The notes under the pieces: generated by a model | Databases searched by the model: none | What the model saw: only the letters and a program-made list of their open reading frames with translations | What the model was told of the DNA's origin: nothing | In this document: positions 1 to 9,555 of the stretch, one piece after another | How the letters are laid out: each line of letters starts with the position of its first letter | How positions within the stretch are numbered: position 1 is the stretch's first letter | Position numbers and translations under genes: made by a program | Source: Variovorax davisae | Lineage (GTDB): Bacteria; Pseudomonadota; Gammaproteobacteria; Burkholderiales; Burkholderiaceae_C | Assembly (NCBI RefSeq): GCF_030316845.1 | Contig: NZ_JASZYS010000003.1 | Coordinates: 1-64,000 of the forward strand | Reading direction: 5' to 3' | Length of the DNA stretch: 64,000 nt

Positions 1-139
1 CTGCGTTTGCGCTATGAGACCACTGGATGAATCCGTGGCGCCTGATGACGACCACACGGCCGCGTGTTCTGCATACCAGCGATCAAAGCCGTTTACACAC
101 GGCCTCGGCCAAATGCAGACATTCACTATCCGCTGCGAC

Positions 140-529
140 ATGAAGCGTTTGAGCTACCTTGTTCTTTGTGCCCCTCTCCTCGTGATGCACGCGGCGCGCG
201 CGAGTCCGAATGCTGCGCCGAACGAGGACGAAGTAGGCGAAGTAGAGGCAGGTGTGGTGGCTGGTCTGGTGACCGGGGAAGTGTGTGTCGGCAAGTTCCC
301 AGAGTTTGCTGGTCGCCTTGCGGCGTGGGAGACGGAGCCAAGGCCCGGAGTGGACTGGCCTGAAATGGTCCGCATCATCAAGCTCAGACCGGCCTATCAG
401 AAGGCAAGCGCTGCAATGCAGCTTCAAAAGGTCCCGGTAGTCCCTGTCACAGATGCTGAGTTCCGCGCAGCTTGTGTATCGGAATTCGATGAATCCGCGA
501 AACGGAGAGCTTCCGACCGTGCAAAGTAG
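140..529 (+). CDS. Small exported protein, function unknown
   Basis: A 129-residue protein. I chose the start at MKRLSY because it begins a typical Sec signal peptide (basic start, leucine-rich core, Ala-x-Ala near residue 21); the open frame upstream to position 14 shows no signal and is probably not translated. The mature part is mixed polar with two cysteines (in GEVCVG and RAACVS) that could form a disulfide in the periplasm. I do not recognise a family. It stands alone, with about 200 bp of apparently empty DNA downstream. Codon use matches the neighbours, which together with the signal peptide supports a real gene. Confidence 0.55.
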   Translation: MKRLSYLVLCAPLLVMHAARASPNAAPNEDEVGEVEAGVVAGLVTGEVCVGKFPEFAGRLAAWETEPRPGVDWPEMVRIIKLRPAYQKASAAMQLQKVPVVPVTDAEFRAACVSEFDESAKRRASDRAK

Positions 530-736
530 ACGAGCACTATCGGCCAGAACGCGTCATTCGACGCCGGCTCTCAATTCGCCCGATAGCGGACCTTAAACCG
601 CCGCCTCCCCAGGTTTGATGAGGTTTCATCGACCGCAACGTGCCGCTAAGCGCGACCCACGCGGCCGGGGCGGTTGCTGTGGCAGGATGCAGCCAGTAGC
701 AGAACTTCAACGGCAGCCTCCTGTTGACCCGCATTC

Positions 737-1351
737 ATGACTCGACCGACCATGCAAGCCCTCGAAGTTCTGCGCAATGGGCAGACCCTGGTGGTGGCGG
801 GCGCGGAGGACGCGGTTCTCCTCTCCTTTTCAATGCACGTGAGCATCGATGGCGAGCATCCTGCGACGCTCGAGATGCGTGGCATGAGAGACCTTGGCAA
901 TGACCGCCAAGCGCACCTGGAATGGATTCAAGAATTCCCTCTCGACCTCGGCGACGAGATTGCCGTGACGCTCCTCGAGGTAGAGGAAGTAACGCCGCCA
1001 GCTCAGGACATCGCGTCCGACTCGGATGGGTACATCGCCGAGAAAGCCGCATATGAGGCTCAACTTGCATCTGGCCTTCCGGTGCCCCGTACCTTGAAGC
1101 GCAAGCAGCCCGACGCCTCCCTGGAGGTTGTGGTGGGCGACGCGCCGGTCGTCGCCAATCTTGAAGGCGGTCGAGAGTTGTTGACCCTGCGCGTTGACTG
1201 GAACCGGTGGCGTCCGGAGCGGTGCCGCCTTTCTTTGCGCAGCTTCTCCGTCAAGGAAGGGCTGGCGCGGGAAGGGGGAAAGAACTGGCTCACCGCATCT
1301 GCCGCCAGGGACCAAGTGGTCCTTGTTCGTGTCGGTGCTCGCCGTGCTTAG
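737..1351 (+). CDS. Hypothetical cytoplasmic protein
   Basis: A 204-residue acidic protein with no signal peptide and no membrane segment. The N-terminal half reads like a beta-rich fold (alternating hydrophobics in TLVVAG, VLLSFSM, EIAVTLLEVEE) and the C-terminal half is more basic. A second ATG at 752 is an alternative start. I recognise no motif. No partner gene is adjacent, and a degraded transporter scrap follows about 200 bp later, so this end of the window looks like accessory DNA. Coding potential is supported only by length and composition. Confidence 0.55.
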   Translation: MTRPTMQALEVLRNGQTLVVAGAEDAVLLSFSMHVSIDGEHPATLEMRGMRDLGNDRQAHLEWIQEFPLDLGDEIAVTLLEVEEVTPPAQDIASDSDGYIAEKAAYEAQLASGLPVPRTLKRKQPDASLEVVVGDAPVVANLEGGRELLTLRVDWNRWRPERCRLSLRSFSVKEGLAREGGKNWLTASAARDQVVLVRVGARRA

Positions 1352-1551
1352 GCAGAATCCGACCAACAGCCGCCACCGGCCATGAGCGGAAGTACATGAA
1401 CGTCCGCTTTCCGGTAGTCCACCTTGATGTCATCTCGCGACTCGGCGGACGGCCTTGACCGTGCCGGAAGCCCCCGCGTTGTTCTTGCGAAAGTAGGCGA
1501 CGCATCCGGCGGCCTGTGCATGTGCGGTGGCGCGAGCCTCCGGATCGTCGT

Positions 1552-1731
1552 GACTGGGACGACGTGCTGTCCAAGAAAAGCGCCTGGGACACGTTGATCT
1601 GGTTCGGTGCGCTGATCATGCCGGCGGAGCAACTGAACAAGCAAGGCGTGATCAAGTGGTTCTCGACGGCTATGAGCGAAGCCATCGTGGTCAGCGGCGT
1701 CGGCTGGGGCGGCACCGCCGCGATCGGCGGC
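1552..1731 (+). pseudogene. Remnant of a DASS-family (anion:sodium symporter) permease
   Basis: About 60 codons match the interior of divalent anion:Na+ symporters (SLC13/DASS, the CitT and YbhI group). The segment with DWDDVLSKKSAWDTLIWFGA, then AEQLNKQGVIKWFS, is typical of a conserved loop plus transmembrane helix near the C-terminal half of these permeases. Nothing before or after continues the family: the normal length is 450-500 residues and the reading frame runs into unrelated sequence near 1735. It is therefore a fragment, not a gene. The family call rests on recalled family sequence. Confidence 0.6.
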
Positions 1732-1825
1732 CGGGATGTTCGGATTCAAGTGCTTTCGCTGCGCACGCGTGCTCATCGTCGGGACGGAGGCGTCCTCTGC
1801 CTCGGCGCTCGGTTCCGCTGCCCGC

Positions 1826-2119
1826 CTATTTCTTGAAGTGCCCTTTTTCGCACCAGAACTTGGTTTTGATATCAGGGTGGGCCTGGAACACGGCCCGTGC
1901 CGCTTCGCAGTTGTCGTGGTTGTATGCGTCGCCGTCCGCCGCGTCAAAGGTCGCGACATGGACGCGCTGGGTGGGGTCTACCGCGCTATCACGGTATAGC
2001 GTATATCGATCGTCCCGGCCAGTGCAACCGACAGCGGCAGCGCACAAGGCGATGCCGATAGCAGCGCCTGCGGCGACCTTGCGGCTGCGGGCAATGGTGC
2101 GCGGTTCGCGGATGCTCAT
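1826..2119 (-). CDS. Small lipoprotein, function unknown
   Basis: A 97-residue protein starting MSIREPRT. It has a basic N-terminus, a hydrophobic stretch (AAGAAIGIALCAAAVGC) and a plausible lipobox ending in AVGC at about residue 30, so it is probably a lipoprotein. The mature part has a further pair of cysteines (DNCEAAR, KFWCEKG) and ends in a lysine-rich tail. The open frame extends upstream to 2314, but that extension is arginine/proline-rich and would bury the signal, so I rejected the longer start. The DNA between this gene and the IS3 scrap (2120-2404) shows nothing else. Confidence 0.6.
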   Translation of the reverse strand: MSIREPRTIARSRKVAAGAAIGIALCAAAVGCTGRDDRYTLYRDSAVDPTQRVHVATFDAADGDAYNHDNCEAARAVFQAHPDIKTKFWCEKGHFKK

Positions 2120-2404
2120 GAGGGGCGGCCTCCTCGCTGTCATCGGTTGTCGGAAAAGGCGCATCTGCACGGAATCGTACTTGGCGTCGGGTGAGGCTGC
2201 TGCCGGCATCTCGGGCTCCCGGCGGGAACCCGATGTACCAGGCCGGGGTCTCTTAGACGTGTTCGCGAACGAAGAGACTGCAAGCAAAATGGAGTTGCAC
2301 GAAACGTACGCCAACCCGGTGACGCGCGCAAGCCCGCTGACTCGGGTGTCCTGGCTGCCTTCGATCGCCGCTCGATGGAGGGCGGATAAAAAGTTGGACC
2401 GGTT

Positions 2405-2650
2405 TTATGTCGCCAGTCCGAGACCTTTTCGATATTCGATGGGGCTGCGAAAGCCAAGGGAGATCTTGATCCGCTTCTCGCTGTATCAACGGATGTAGGA
2501 ATCAACTACCTCGATCAATTGCTCAATGGTCGTGGCCGTCCAGGCCCGAGGGTCAAACATCTCCGTTTTCAGGCGTCCGAAGAATCCTTCGCATGCGGCG
2601 TTGTCCGGCGAGCACCCCTTGCGGGACATCGAGCTGATGAGCGTCGCTTC
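2405..2650 (-). pseudogene. IS3-family transposase (OrfB) C-terminal remnant
   Basis: The minus strand reads SMSRKGCSPDNAACEGFFGR followed by LKTEMFDPR, the conserved end of the IS3-family DDE integrase, including the final catalytic-Glu region (the E in ACEGFF). The expected RWY of the following motif is broken: the Trp codon is TGA at about 2498, after which the same frame continues with YSEKRIKISLGFRSPIEYRK to a natural stop at 2405. Only the last ~80 residues of an ~280-residue protein remain. No terminal repeat pair was found, so this is debris and not a mobile element. Confidence 0.75.
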
Positions 2651-2659
2651 TCCGATAGG

Positions 2660-3085
2660 CACGTTCATCCCCGCGGTGCAGGTTCTCGAAGGCGGCCTCT
2701 GAAACCTACGAGCGCCAGCGCCCATCAGACCCAGCAGGCGCGGGCCGCACTTTTGCGACTGGGCCAGTTTCGCGGCGTCTTTCTCTGGCTTGCTGGCTTC
2801 GGCTGCAGCTTGCTTTGCGGCCTCGGTCGCCAACTCGGCGGCCTTGACGCGCTCCGCTTCGTCTTTGAGGCACTGCTCCTCGCGCTGCTGGGCGGCGACG
2901 TGCTCCAGGCGCTTGCGCTCCACTGCGGCCTCGTCGTCCAGTCGCTGGCGCTCGATCGCGGCCAGCCGGTCGGCTTCCTCGCGCTGCGTTGCGGCGAGAT
3001 CGTCCTTGGCCTTCAGGATGGCGGCCAATTCGGCAGCGCGCTCGCAGCGCTCAGCTTCCTCCCTAGTGTTGCGTTCGGCCCGGGT
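2660..3085 (-). pseudogene. Alanine/glutamate-rich coiled-coil fragment
   Basis: The minus strand encodes a long charged heptad-like helix (ATQREEADRLAAIERQRLDD, VERKRLEHVAAQQREEQ), rich in Ala, Glu, Arg and Gln. This style is typical of KfrA-type plasmid proteins and related coiled-coil proteins. It runs directly into the IS3 transposase remnant without a stop, so the 180-residue open frame is a chimera of two scraps. Upstream of about 3085 the helix pattern can be followed only by shifting frame. The KfrA relation is a guess from composition; two better KfrA-like fragments lie at 38.5 and 41.9 kb. Confidence 0.4.
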
Positions 3086-3158
3086 GATGCCTGCTCGGCG
3101 GCGGCCTCAAGGCGCGTGGCGCCGTCCTGAGGACTGTCGCTTCGACGCCGGATGTCCG

Positions 3159-3899
3159 TCATCGGGCGGAGAGATCCCCGGGGCCCGTCGGCGTCAAGGG
3201 GTCCGCGATCCGGTTCTCGTACGCATAGCGAACCAACTCGGCAGAATTCGAGACGTGCAGCTTTTCCTGGATACGCGTCTTGTGGGAACTCACCGTCTTC
3301 ACGGACAAATGGAGTTCATCGCCGATCTCGGTGAGCCGCTTTCCGGCCGCGATGCGCCGCAGCACATCCAGTTCCCGGTCTGTCAGCAGCGTGTGCAGCG
3401 GCGCATCGCCGTGTCCATTGAGCTGTCGCACGACCTGTTCGGCCATGCTCTCCGTGACGTAGCATCCCCCCGCCGCCACCCGGCGCACCGCACCCACGAG
3501 TTCGGTGGTAGCGATGTCCTTGGTGACATAGCCGTTGGCCCCGGCCTTGAAGGCGCGCAGCGCATATTGTTCCTCCGAGTGCATGCTCAACACCAGGACC
3601 CGAACAGGGGGGAACTCGGTCTTGATGCGCCGCACCAATTCCAGGCCGTTCATTCCGGGCATCGACAGGTCGACGAGTGCAAGGTCGATTTCGCGGGCTC
3701 GGAGGATTTCCAGCGCCTGAAACCCCGTGTCGGCTTCGGTCAGGGTCCAACCGCTTCCGGCCGAGTCGAGCACACGCTTCAGTCCCTCCCGGACGATCGT
3801 GTGGTCATCGACCAGAAGCAGTCGAAGTGCCGGGTCGGTGACGGTCAAGGCTGTCAAGGGTCCCTCCTCGGCCGGCAGCAATACTGCCACCGTGCTCAT
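3159..3899 (-). CDS. NarL/FixJ-type response regulator
   Basis: A 246-residue two-domain regulator. The receiver domain (about 26-145) has the acidic pair in LLLVDDHTIVREG, the phospho-acceptor Asp77 in ALVDLSMPGMNG, and the conserved Lys in YVTKD. The C-terminal LuxR-type helix-turn-helix (about 178-225) reads LTDRELDVLRRIAAGKRLTE then SVKTVSSHKTRIQEKL. It would bind DNA after phosphorylation, probably by the histidine kinase at 5543. It is divergent from the CRP/FNR gene at 4128, and the shared 228-bp gap carries a perfect 16-bp palindrome. The arrangement recalls FixJ-FixK modules. Confidence 0.93.
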   Translation of the reverse strand: MSTVAVLLPAEEGPLTALTVTDPALRLLLVDDHTIVREGLKRVLDSAGSGWTLTEADTGFQALEILRAREIDLALVDLSMPGMNGLELVRRIKTEFPPVRVLVLSMHSEEQYALRAFKAGANGYVTKDIATTELVGAVRRVAAGGCYVTESMAEQVVRQLNGHGDAPLHTLLTDRELDVLRRIAAGKRLTEIGDELHLSVKTVSSHKTRIQEKLHVSNSAELVRYAYENRIADPLTPTGPGDLSAR

Positions 3900-3985
3900 T
3901 GCCTCAGCCTAGGGACTTTGACCGCAAATGCGCATCTCCGCAAGTCAGGCAGGGCCCAGCCAGCGAACGCACGTCCCGGGCTTCG

Positions 3986-4001
3986 TTCGGAATATTCCGA
4001 A
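3986..4001. promoter_or_regulatory. Perfect 16-bp palindrome between divergent regulators
   Basis: TTCGGAATATTCCGAA is a perfect inverted repeat centred 95 bp upstream of the response regulator start and about 135 bp upstream of the FNR-type gene. Its position between two divergent regulatory genes suggests an operator for one of them. It is not the usual FNR box. Binding is inference. Confidence 0.45.
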
Positions 4002-4127
4002 TCGACCCGGAAATCTCCGCCGGTTGGAAGCGCATCGAGCCGATGTTCAGCAAAGGCCGTTCGTCGCAGACTTCCTGCCGGCTGCCGCCATCCCTCTTGG
4101 GCGGCGAGCAAGGACGGAGACTATCCG

Positions 4128-4964
4128 GTGAACACATTGCCTATATCCGCCCGATCATCGCCCTTGACCCCGGGCGAGACGGGACGCATGCGCGGCCCTG
4201 GCGGTGGCGGCCGGACCGGCCTGGACGAAATGCTCGATCTCGTCGGCATCCCCGGCGTCGGCGGCAGCGCGGTCGCCTTCGTCCAGCCCACTCTACGCCG
4301 CCTCCGCACTCGTGAGCCCCTCTTCCTCGAAGGCGGTCGGGCGAGTTCGCTCTGCGTCGTTCGCCGCGGGAGCTTCAAGGTCTTTCGCACCGACGAGGGT
4401 GGCTGCGAGCAGGTCTTCGCCTTCGCCACACGTGGCGATATGCTGGGTTGCGACGCACTGTGCGGCGATCGCCACCTGATGGCGGCGGTCGCACTGGAGG
4501 ATTCGAGCGTCCTGTCCCTTTCGCTTGCGGATTTCTTCGCCCACGCACAAAGCGTGCCATCGTTCTATCGCGGTGCGATGCGCGCCGTAAGCAACGCGAT
4601 GATCGACCTGACACGGCTTTCCGACATGATGGCGGCCGTCGCAGCCGAAATCCGGCTTGCGAGATTCTTGGTGTATCTTTCCCGGCGCTCCTCGGACCAT
4701 GGCCATCCGGCCGAATACCTCCACTTGCCGATGACACGCCGCGACATCGGGAGCTACCTCGGCGTGGCGCACGAGACCGTCAGCCGCTCGTTCAAGGCCC
4801 TGGCGGATGCGGCGTTCATCACCGTGGATAAACGCAGGGTCGAGATCCTCGACTTCGATGCACTGCGGCGCTACGGCCACGGCGCGCGCGCCCCCGCCAG
4901 TGCTCAGTGCCCCATGTCGGCCGCTGTATCGTGGCCCGACCAGAGGCTGGCGGTTGCGGCCTGA
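4128..4964 (+). CDS. CRP/FNR-family transcriptional regulator
   Basis: A 278-residue protein. I chose the GTG start at 4128 because AAGGACGGAG lies just upstream; ATG 4188 is the alternative. The long open frame that extends upstream only shadows the minus-strand regulator. It has a cyclic-nucleotide-binding-like barrel (about 70-170), a dimer helix, and a winged helix with the FNR signature RRDIGSYLGVAHETVSRSFK. The cysteines present (SLCVV, GGCEQ, GCDALC) are not the N-terminal Cys cluster of FNR, so iron-sulfur sensing is doubtful and a FixK/DNR-like role is more likely. Its neighbours are a response regulator, a receiver and a PAS kinase. Several FNR-like boxes lie 7-19 kb away. Confidence 0.92.
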   Translation: MNTLPISARSSPLTPGETGRMRGPGGGGRTGLDEMLDLVGIPGVGGSAVAFVQPTLRRLRTREPLFLEGGRASSLCVVRRGSFKVFRTDEGGCEQVFAFATRGDMLGCDALCGDRHLMAAVALEDSSVLSLSLADFFAHAQSVPSFYRGAMRAVSNAMIDLTRLSDMMAAVAAEIRLARFLVYLSRRSSDHGHPAEYLHLPMTRRDIGSYLGVAHETVSRSFKALADAAFITVDKRRVEILDFDALRRYGHGARAPASAQCPMSAAVSWPDQRLAVAA

Positions 4965-4983
4965 GAAGTGCTGCGGGGCGCCG

Positions 4984-5397
4984 TCAGCTGCGGTCGGTCG
5001 ACGCCTTGATGGATCGGGCGGACGACAGCGCCACGATCCAGTCCCGCGCCTGCGAGAACTCGGTGCTCTTGTCGAAATAGGCGACGGCGCCGGCGTCCAT
5101 ATGGCGCTTCCGCATGGACGCCCAGCTAAACGCCGAGAGAACGATGACCTGGATGTCCGAATAGTTCTGCCGGACATGCCGCAGCACGTCGATCCCCTTG
5201 TCGAGCCCTCGCAACCTGGCGTCCAGCACGATGAGATCTGGTCGAGTCGAGGCGATTGCCGCCAGCGCGGAGGCCACATCCTCTGCGCAGCCGACGACCT
5301 CGACCCCTGGCGCCGTCGCCAGCAGTGCACCGAAGCTCTCCCGAATGGCCTCGGAATCGTCGACCAAGAGCACCTTCACTACCTGCACCTTGCGCAT
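4984..5397 (-). CDS. Stand-alone receiver (single-domain response regulator)
   Basis: A 137-residue protein that is a receiver domain and nothing else. It has the acidic pair in VLLVDDSEAIRESFG, phospho-acceptor Asp59 in DLIVLDARLRG, and the conserved Ser/Lys region LSAFSW ... YFDKS. There is no DNA-binding or enzymatic output domain, so it probably acts through protein contacts or as a phosphate sink for the kinase encoded divergently at 5543. I chose the start at MRKVQVV; the frame upstream to 5592 overlaps the kinase start on the other strand and has no receiver homology. Confidence 0.9.
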   Translation of the reverse strand: MRKVQVVKVLLVDDSEAIRESFGALLATAPGVEVVGCAEDVASALAAIASTRPDLIVLDARLRGLDKGIDVLRHVRQNYSDIQVIVLSAFSWASMRKRHMDAGAVAYFDKSTEFSQARDWIVALSSARSIKASTDRS

Positions 5398-5542
5398 GTT
5401 TTCGCGGTCCTGCGGCGATGGTGCCCCCGATTGGGGATGAACGAGATGCGCAAAATCAATCTCACGGCAAAGAATTCGACGTTCTGCGGCATGCTGTGCG
5501 ACTTGGCGCAATTTGCCGCAATTGCCCGGATGGCGAGATTCC

Positions 5543-8500
5543 ATGCACGCGTGGCTTGACAGGCTTTCGATCCGCAGCCGAATCATCCTCATGATGGTGG
5601 CCGTCTTGCTTCCGGTCGCCGCGCTGCTGGCATGGGTGCTCCATGACGACGTCCGTCGTGCCCGCAGCGGCGCCTATGACCAGGTCCGGAATCTCGCCGC
5701 TGGGACGGCGGTGGAGCTGGGGCGCGTGCTGGGCCTATACGAGTCGGTGTTGGCGCAGGTGTCGGCCCGGCCGATGGTCCGGGCGCTCGACCCGGCGAGC
5801 TGCGAGTTGCTGCTCTCCGAAAACCCGTCGCCCAGCTCGGATGCGCTCGGCTTTGGGGTGTGGGATGCGCGCGGGAAGTCCGTTTGCCAATACGGACCGG
5901 GCCTCGTTCCCCTTGCGAGGGGCTCGGATCGACTCGAAGAGGCCGTGGCTGCCTTGTCTTCGGGCGCGTTCGCCGCCAGCGGCGTCCGGGTCGACGACGG
6001 CCGGGGCCGCAACCTCGCCGCGCTGAGCTATCCGATTCGTGACGAGACGGGAAAGAACGTCGGTCTGCTGGTCATGACCATCGACTCGGCGTCCCTGAAC
6101 CACCAACTGCGGACCGCGGTAAAGGGGCACGCGGTTGTCACGGTGACGGACCGCACGAAGGCGGTGCTGCTGCGGTCGACCGATCCCGGCGACTCTGTCG
6201 GCTCACGGCTTGCCCCCGAAGAGCCAGGCCCCTGGGGCATGTCCGATGGCCTGGCTTTAGCGAAGGGAAGCGATGGCGAGCCTTGGCTCGTGGCCTCCAT
6301 GACGCTCCCCGGCGTCGAATGGCGTGTGGCTGCCGGTTTGCCCGAAGCCGCAGTCCTTGCCGACTTCCGGGGCGCCGTCCGGCGAACCATCGCTATCGGC
6401 CTGGGGCTGTGCCTGTTGGTGATGGTCCTTGCGTGGCGTCTGAGTGCGGCCATTTCGGGTCCTGTCGCACAGATGCAGCAAGCTGCAGGCGAAGTCATCG
6501 CTGGCAAGAGGTTGACGGGTGCGCGACTCTCCGGACCGCCGGAGATCCGCTCGGTCGCACAGCAGTTCAATCGGATGCTCGACGCGCTTGCCTTGAGCGA
6601 AGCCAGGCGCGAGGCTGTATTCGCTTCAGCGCTCGATGCCATCCTTAGTGTCGACGAGAACCGGATCATCGTACACGCCAATTCGGCTGCGGCGCGCATG
6701 TTCGGTTGCCCGCTAGACCAATTGATCGGCGTGTCTCTGAAGCGCTTCGTCCCCGAGTTGCTCCGACGCGGCCGCGCCGAACAGGCCGCCGTGTTCGTCG
6801 AGGCGCCGGTCGTACCGCCGGCGACGCCAGCGAAGCGCGATGTGACGGCGTTGCGGCTGGATGGCGTTGAATTCCCATGCGAAGCTTGGGTCTCCCGCAT
6901 TTCCATCGATGGCCCTGCGACCTACACGGCGATCCTGCGCGACATCTCTCAGCGCAAGAAGGCGGACGAAGATCTTCGCGCAGGCGCCTTGAAACTTCAG
7001 GCGGCGCTCGCCAGCATGAGCGACGCCGTCTGCATCTGCGACGTCGATGGCCGGCTGGTCGAGATCAACGATGCCTTCGCCTCGTTTCACGGGTTCGAGA
7101 AGCGATCGGACTGCAGCCGGCGGCTCGCCGACTACCCTGAGCTCCTGGACCTCTTCGACCGCGCAGGGTGTCTCGAGGCGTTGGCGCAATGGCCGCTTTC
7201 GAGGGCCCTGCGCGGCGAGGCGGCAACCAACGTCGAGTACCTGCTGCGGCGCCGCGACACTGGTGCCCAACGGATCGGAATCTACAGTTACGCGCCCGTC
7301 CTCACGGACGATGGCGCGATTGCGGGTGCGGTCATGACCGCGCGCGACGTCAGCGCCATGCGGGAGGTGCAGCTCGACTTGGAATCCTCGCATTTGGCGC
7401 TGCAAAGACTCATTGCATCGCGGGACCATGTGCAGGAAGAGGAGCGCAAGCGCATCGCACGCGAGCTGCACGACGATCTGCAACAAAGGTTGGCGGCCAT
7501 TCGCATGGGTTTGCGGCTGGTCACCGAACAATATTCCGCCGGCCAGCCCGAACTGTCGGGATTGCTGGCCGGCATCGATGGCCTTGCGGCGGAAGCGGTC
7601 GTGTCGACGCGGCGCATCGTCAACGACCTGCGACCGCCCATGCTCGAGGACCTGGGGCTGCTGCCTGCGCTGGAGGCCATGGCCAGCCAGTTCAGCCAGC
7701 AGTCCGGCATTGCGTGCGACGTCGATGTCGCTGGCGGACGGACCGACGAGTTGCTGGAATCCCCTGCGGTCGCCATCTGCCTCTACCGCGTCGTCCAGGA
7801 GGCGCTGAACAACGTAGCCAAGCATTCCCGTGCCAGCGCGGTGCGCATCCAGCTGGGGAACGTGCCTGCGAATTCGATTTCCCTGCGTCTGCGGGACAAC
7901 GGCCGGGGCATGGAGTCAGTGAACCGGCGCAAGCCTGAATCGTTCGGCATCCTGGGCATGCGGGAACGCGTCCGGGCCCATGGCGGCGTCATGCATATCG
8001 ATAGCATGCCCGGGGCTGGCACCGTGTTGCACGTGCTGCTTCCGCTGGCCGGCGCGCCGTCGAACGCATGCCTGTTCGAGTCGGACGGCGAGGCGGACAG
8101 CCCGGATGATGCGGCAGAGGCCAGGCTTGACGATAAGGTGCTGCCGAGGCTCCTGGGCCGGGCGACGGACCAGACGCTGCAGGACGTGATCGACGCCATT
8201 TCTGGTAACGTGGCCGTTATCGACAAGCACGGCACGATCCGGTTCGTCAATCGCGAGTGGAGGCAGTTCGCGCACAAAAACGGAGATCCCGACGCCTCGT
8301 CGGTCGGACCCGGTGCGAGCTATCTGGAGGTTTGCCGGCGCAGTTCCCTGGACGACCTGTCGGCGCTCAGGGTTCTCAGAGGCCTCGAAGCGGTGCTTGC
8401 GGAGACCCGGACGGCGTTCAGCTGCGAATATCCGTGTCATTCGGAGATCGAGAAGCGCTGGTTCCGCATGCATGCCACGCGGATGATCAGGGGCGACGTG

Positions 8501-8629
8501 ATGGTCGCCCACTTCCTCGTTAGGGCCGAGCGACATGTGCTGACCCGCCGCGACGACAGCGGCCCCAAAGTGACGCCGAGCTCGCCGGCCATCGTGAGGA
8601 GCCCAAAGGATCGTCACGGCCTGGCGTAG
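5543..8629 (+). CDS. Large PAS-containing sensor histidine kinase (NarX/HisKA_3 type)
   Basis: A 1028-residue inner-membrane kinase starting MHAWLDR. The order is TM1 (about 12-32), a 250-residue periplasmic sensor, TM2 (about 282-302), a HAMP-like linker, a PAS domain (about 355-475), a second PAS (about 485-605), and a HisKA_3 dimerisation helix with the phospho-accepting His643 in [20 protein letters not shown]. The HATPase follows (N box [14 protein letters not shown] box DNGRGME). Unusually, a third PAS-like domain follows the ATPase (about 880-985, [18 protein letters not shown]). The likely partners are the NarL-type regulator and the lone receiver beside it. The 3' end overlaps the convergent carbamate kinase by 16 bp. 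Confidence 0.93.
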   Translation: MHAWLDRLSIRSRIILMMVAVLLPVAALLAWVLHDDVRRARSGAYDQVRNLAAGTAVELGRVLGLYESVLAQVSARPMVRALDPASCELLLSENPSPSSDALGFGVWDARGKSVCQYGPGLVPLARGSDRLEEAVAALSSGAFAASGVRVDDGRGRNLAALSYPIRDETGKNVGLLVMTIDSASLNHQLRTAVKGHAVVTVTDRTKAVLLRSTDPGDSVGSRLAPEEPGPWGMSDGLALAKGSDGEPWLVASMTLPGVEWRVAAGLPEAAVLADFRGAVRRTIAIGLGLCLLVMVLAWRLSAAISGPVAQMQQAAGEVIAGKRLTGARLSGPPEIRSVAQQFNRMLDALALSEARREAVFASALDAILSVDENRIIVHANSAAARMFGCPLDQLIGVSLKRFVPELLRRGRAEQAAVFVEAPVVPPATPAKRDVTALRLDGVEFPCEAWVSRISIDGPATYTAILRDISQRKKADEDLRAGALKLQAALASMSDAVCICDVDGRLVEINDAFASFHGFEKRSDCSRRLADYPELLDLFDRAGCLEALAQWPLSRALRGEAATNVEYLLRRRDTGAQRIGIYSYAPVLTDDGAIAGAVMTARDVSAMREVQLDLESSHLALQRLIASRDHVQEEERKRIARELHDDLQQRLAAIRMGLRLVTEQYSAGQPELSGLLAGIDGLAAEAVVSTRRIVNDLRPPMLEDLGLLPALEAMASQFSQQSGIACDVDVAGGRTDELLESPAVAICLYRVVQEALNNVAKHSRASAVRIQLGNVPANSISLRLRDNGRGMESVNRRKPESFGILGMRERVRAHGGVMHIDSMPGAGTVLHVLLPLAGAPSNACLFESDGEADSPDDAAEARLDDKVLPRLLGRATDQTLQDVIDAISGNVAVIDKHGTIRFVNREWRQFAHKNGDPDASSVGPGASYLEVCRRSSLDDLSALRVLRGLEAVLAETRTAFSCEYPCHSEIEKRWFRMHATRMIRGDVMVAHFLVRAERHVLTRRDDSGPKVTPSSPAIVRSPKDRHGLA

Positions 8630-9555
8630 ACGATGCCCCTGGCATCAGCGGCAATCGTGGTGCCCGCTTCGCCGGCGATGATGCGGCGCAGGTCGGCAAG
8701 CTCACCAATGGCGGCCCGCTTGCCAGTCGCGCGCACAAAGCGGCAGGCCGCCTGGACCTTCGGTCCCATCGAGCTGGCCGCGAAGGGCAGCGCCGACAGG
8801 GCATCTGGCACTGCGCTGCGGATCGCTCGTTGACCGGGCTTGCCCCACTCGGCATACACCGCGTCCGTATCGGTCAGCATCACGTACAAGTCTGCTCCCA
8901 GTTCGCGGGCCAGCAACCCGGTGGCCAGGTCCTTGTCGATCACGCATTCGATGCCGGTCAGCTTTCTCTTTTGGCCTGCCACATGGGCGGCCGGGATGCC
9001 GCCGCCGCCCGCGGCGATCACGATGGTGTCGCGCTCGAGCAGCCACCGGATCGGCCGCGACTCAAAAATTCGTTTTGGCTCAGGGGACGCGACCACCCGG
9101 CGCCACTGGTCGCCGTCCCGCTTGAAGATCCAGCCCCTGGCCCGCGCGAGCCGGTCGGCGTCGTCCTTGGCATAGACGGGGCCGATGAAGTGGGTCGGGT
9201 TGGTGAAGGCCGGGTCATTCGGGTCGACCTCGATCATGGTCAGCAGCGTCGCGAGCGGCCTCTCGGAGGGCAGCAGGTTGCCGAGCTCCTGCTCGATCAT
9301 GTAGCCGATCATGCCCTCGGTCTCTGCTCCGAAGACCTCAAGGGGGTCGCTCTCGACCTCGGCATAGGCCGAACCTTGCAGCGCCAGCAGGCCGACCTGG
9401 GGCCCATTGCCGTGGCCGACGACCAAGTCGTGCTGCCGCGCGATCGGTGCCAGCGACTGCGCGGCGATGCGCACGTTCTCACGCTGGTTCTCGACCGTCA
9501 TGGGCTGCCCGCGCCGAAGAAGTGCGTTGCCTCCGAGGGCGATGACGATCAGCAC
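8614..9555 (-). CDS. arcC: Carbamate kinase
   Basis: A 313-residue amino-acid-kinase-fold enzyme that transfers phosphate between carbamoyl phosphate and ADP, giving ATP, ammonia and CO2. Diagnostic segments are [16 protein letters not shown] at the start, [39 protein letters not shown] and LTDTDAVY near the end. The length fits the family (about 310). The start is a GTG directly before LIVIALGGN. No arginine deiminase or ornithine carbamoyltransferase gene is adjacent; a broken porin lies upstream instead. It may serve a different carbamoyl source, or be a leftover of an arginine or purine pathway. The proximity of an FNR-type regulator would suit oxygen-limited use. Confidence 0.93.
   Translation of the reverse strand: MLIVIALGGNALLRRGQPMTVENQRENVRIAAQSLAPIARQHDLVVGHGNGPQVGLLALQGSAYAEVESDPLEVFGAETEGMIGYMIEQELGNLLPSERPLATLLTMIEVDPNDPAFTNPTHFIGPVYAKDDADRLARARGWIFKRDGDQWRRVVASPEPKRIFESRPIRWLLERDTIVIAAGGGGIPAAHVAGQKRKLTGIECVIDKDLATGLLARELGADLYVMLTDTDAVYAEWGKPGQRAIRSAVPDALSALPFAASSMGPKVQAACRFVRATGKRAAIGELADLRRIIAGEAGTTIAADARGIVYARP

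Noticed and set aside
2790..4127. N-terminal 446 codons of the long plus-strand frame ending in the FNR-type regulator
   Set aside because: Arg/Ser-rich shadow of the minus-strand coiled coil and response regulator. The regulator has its own GTG start with a ribosome site.
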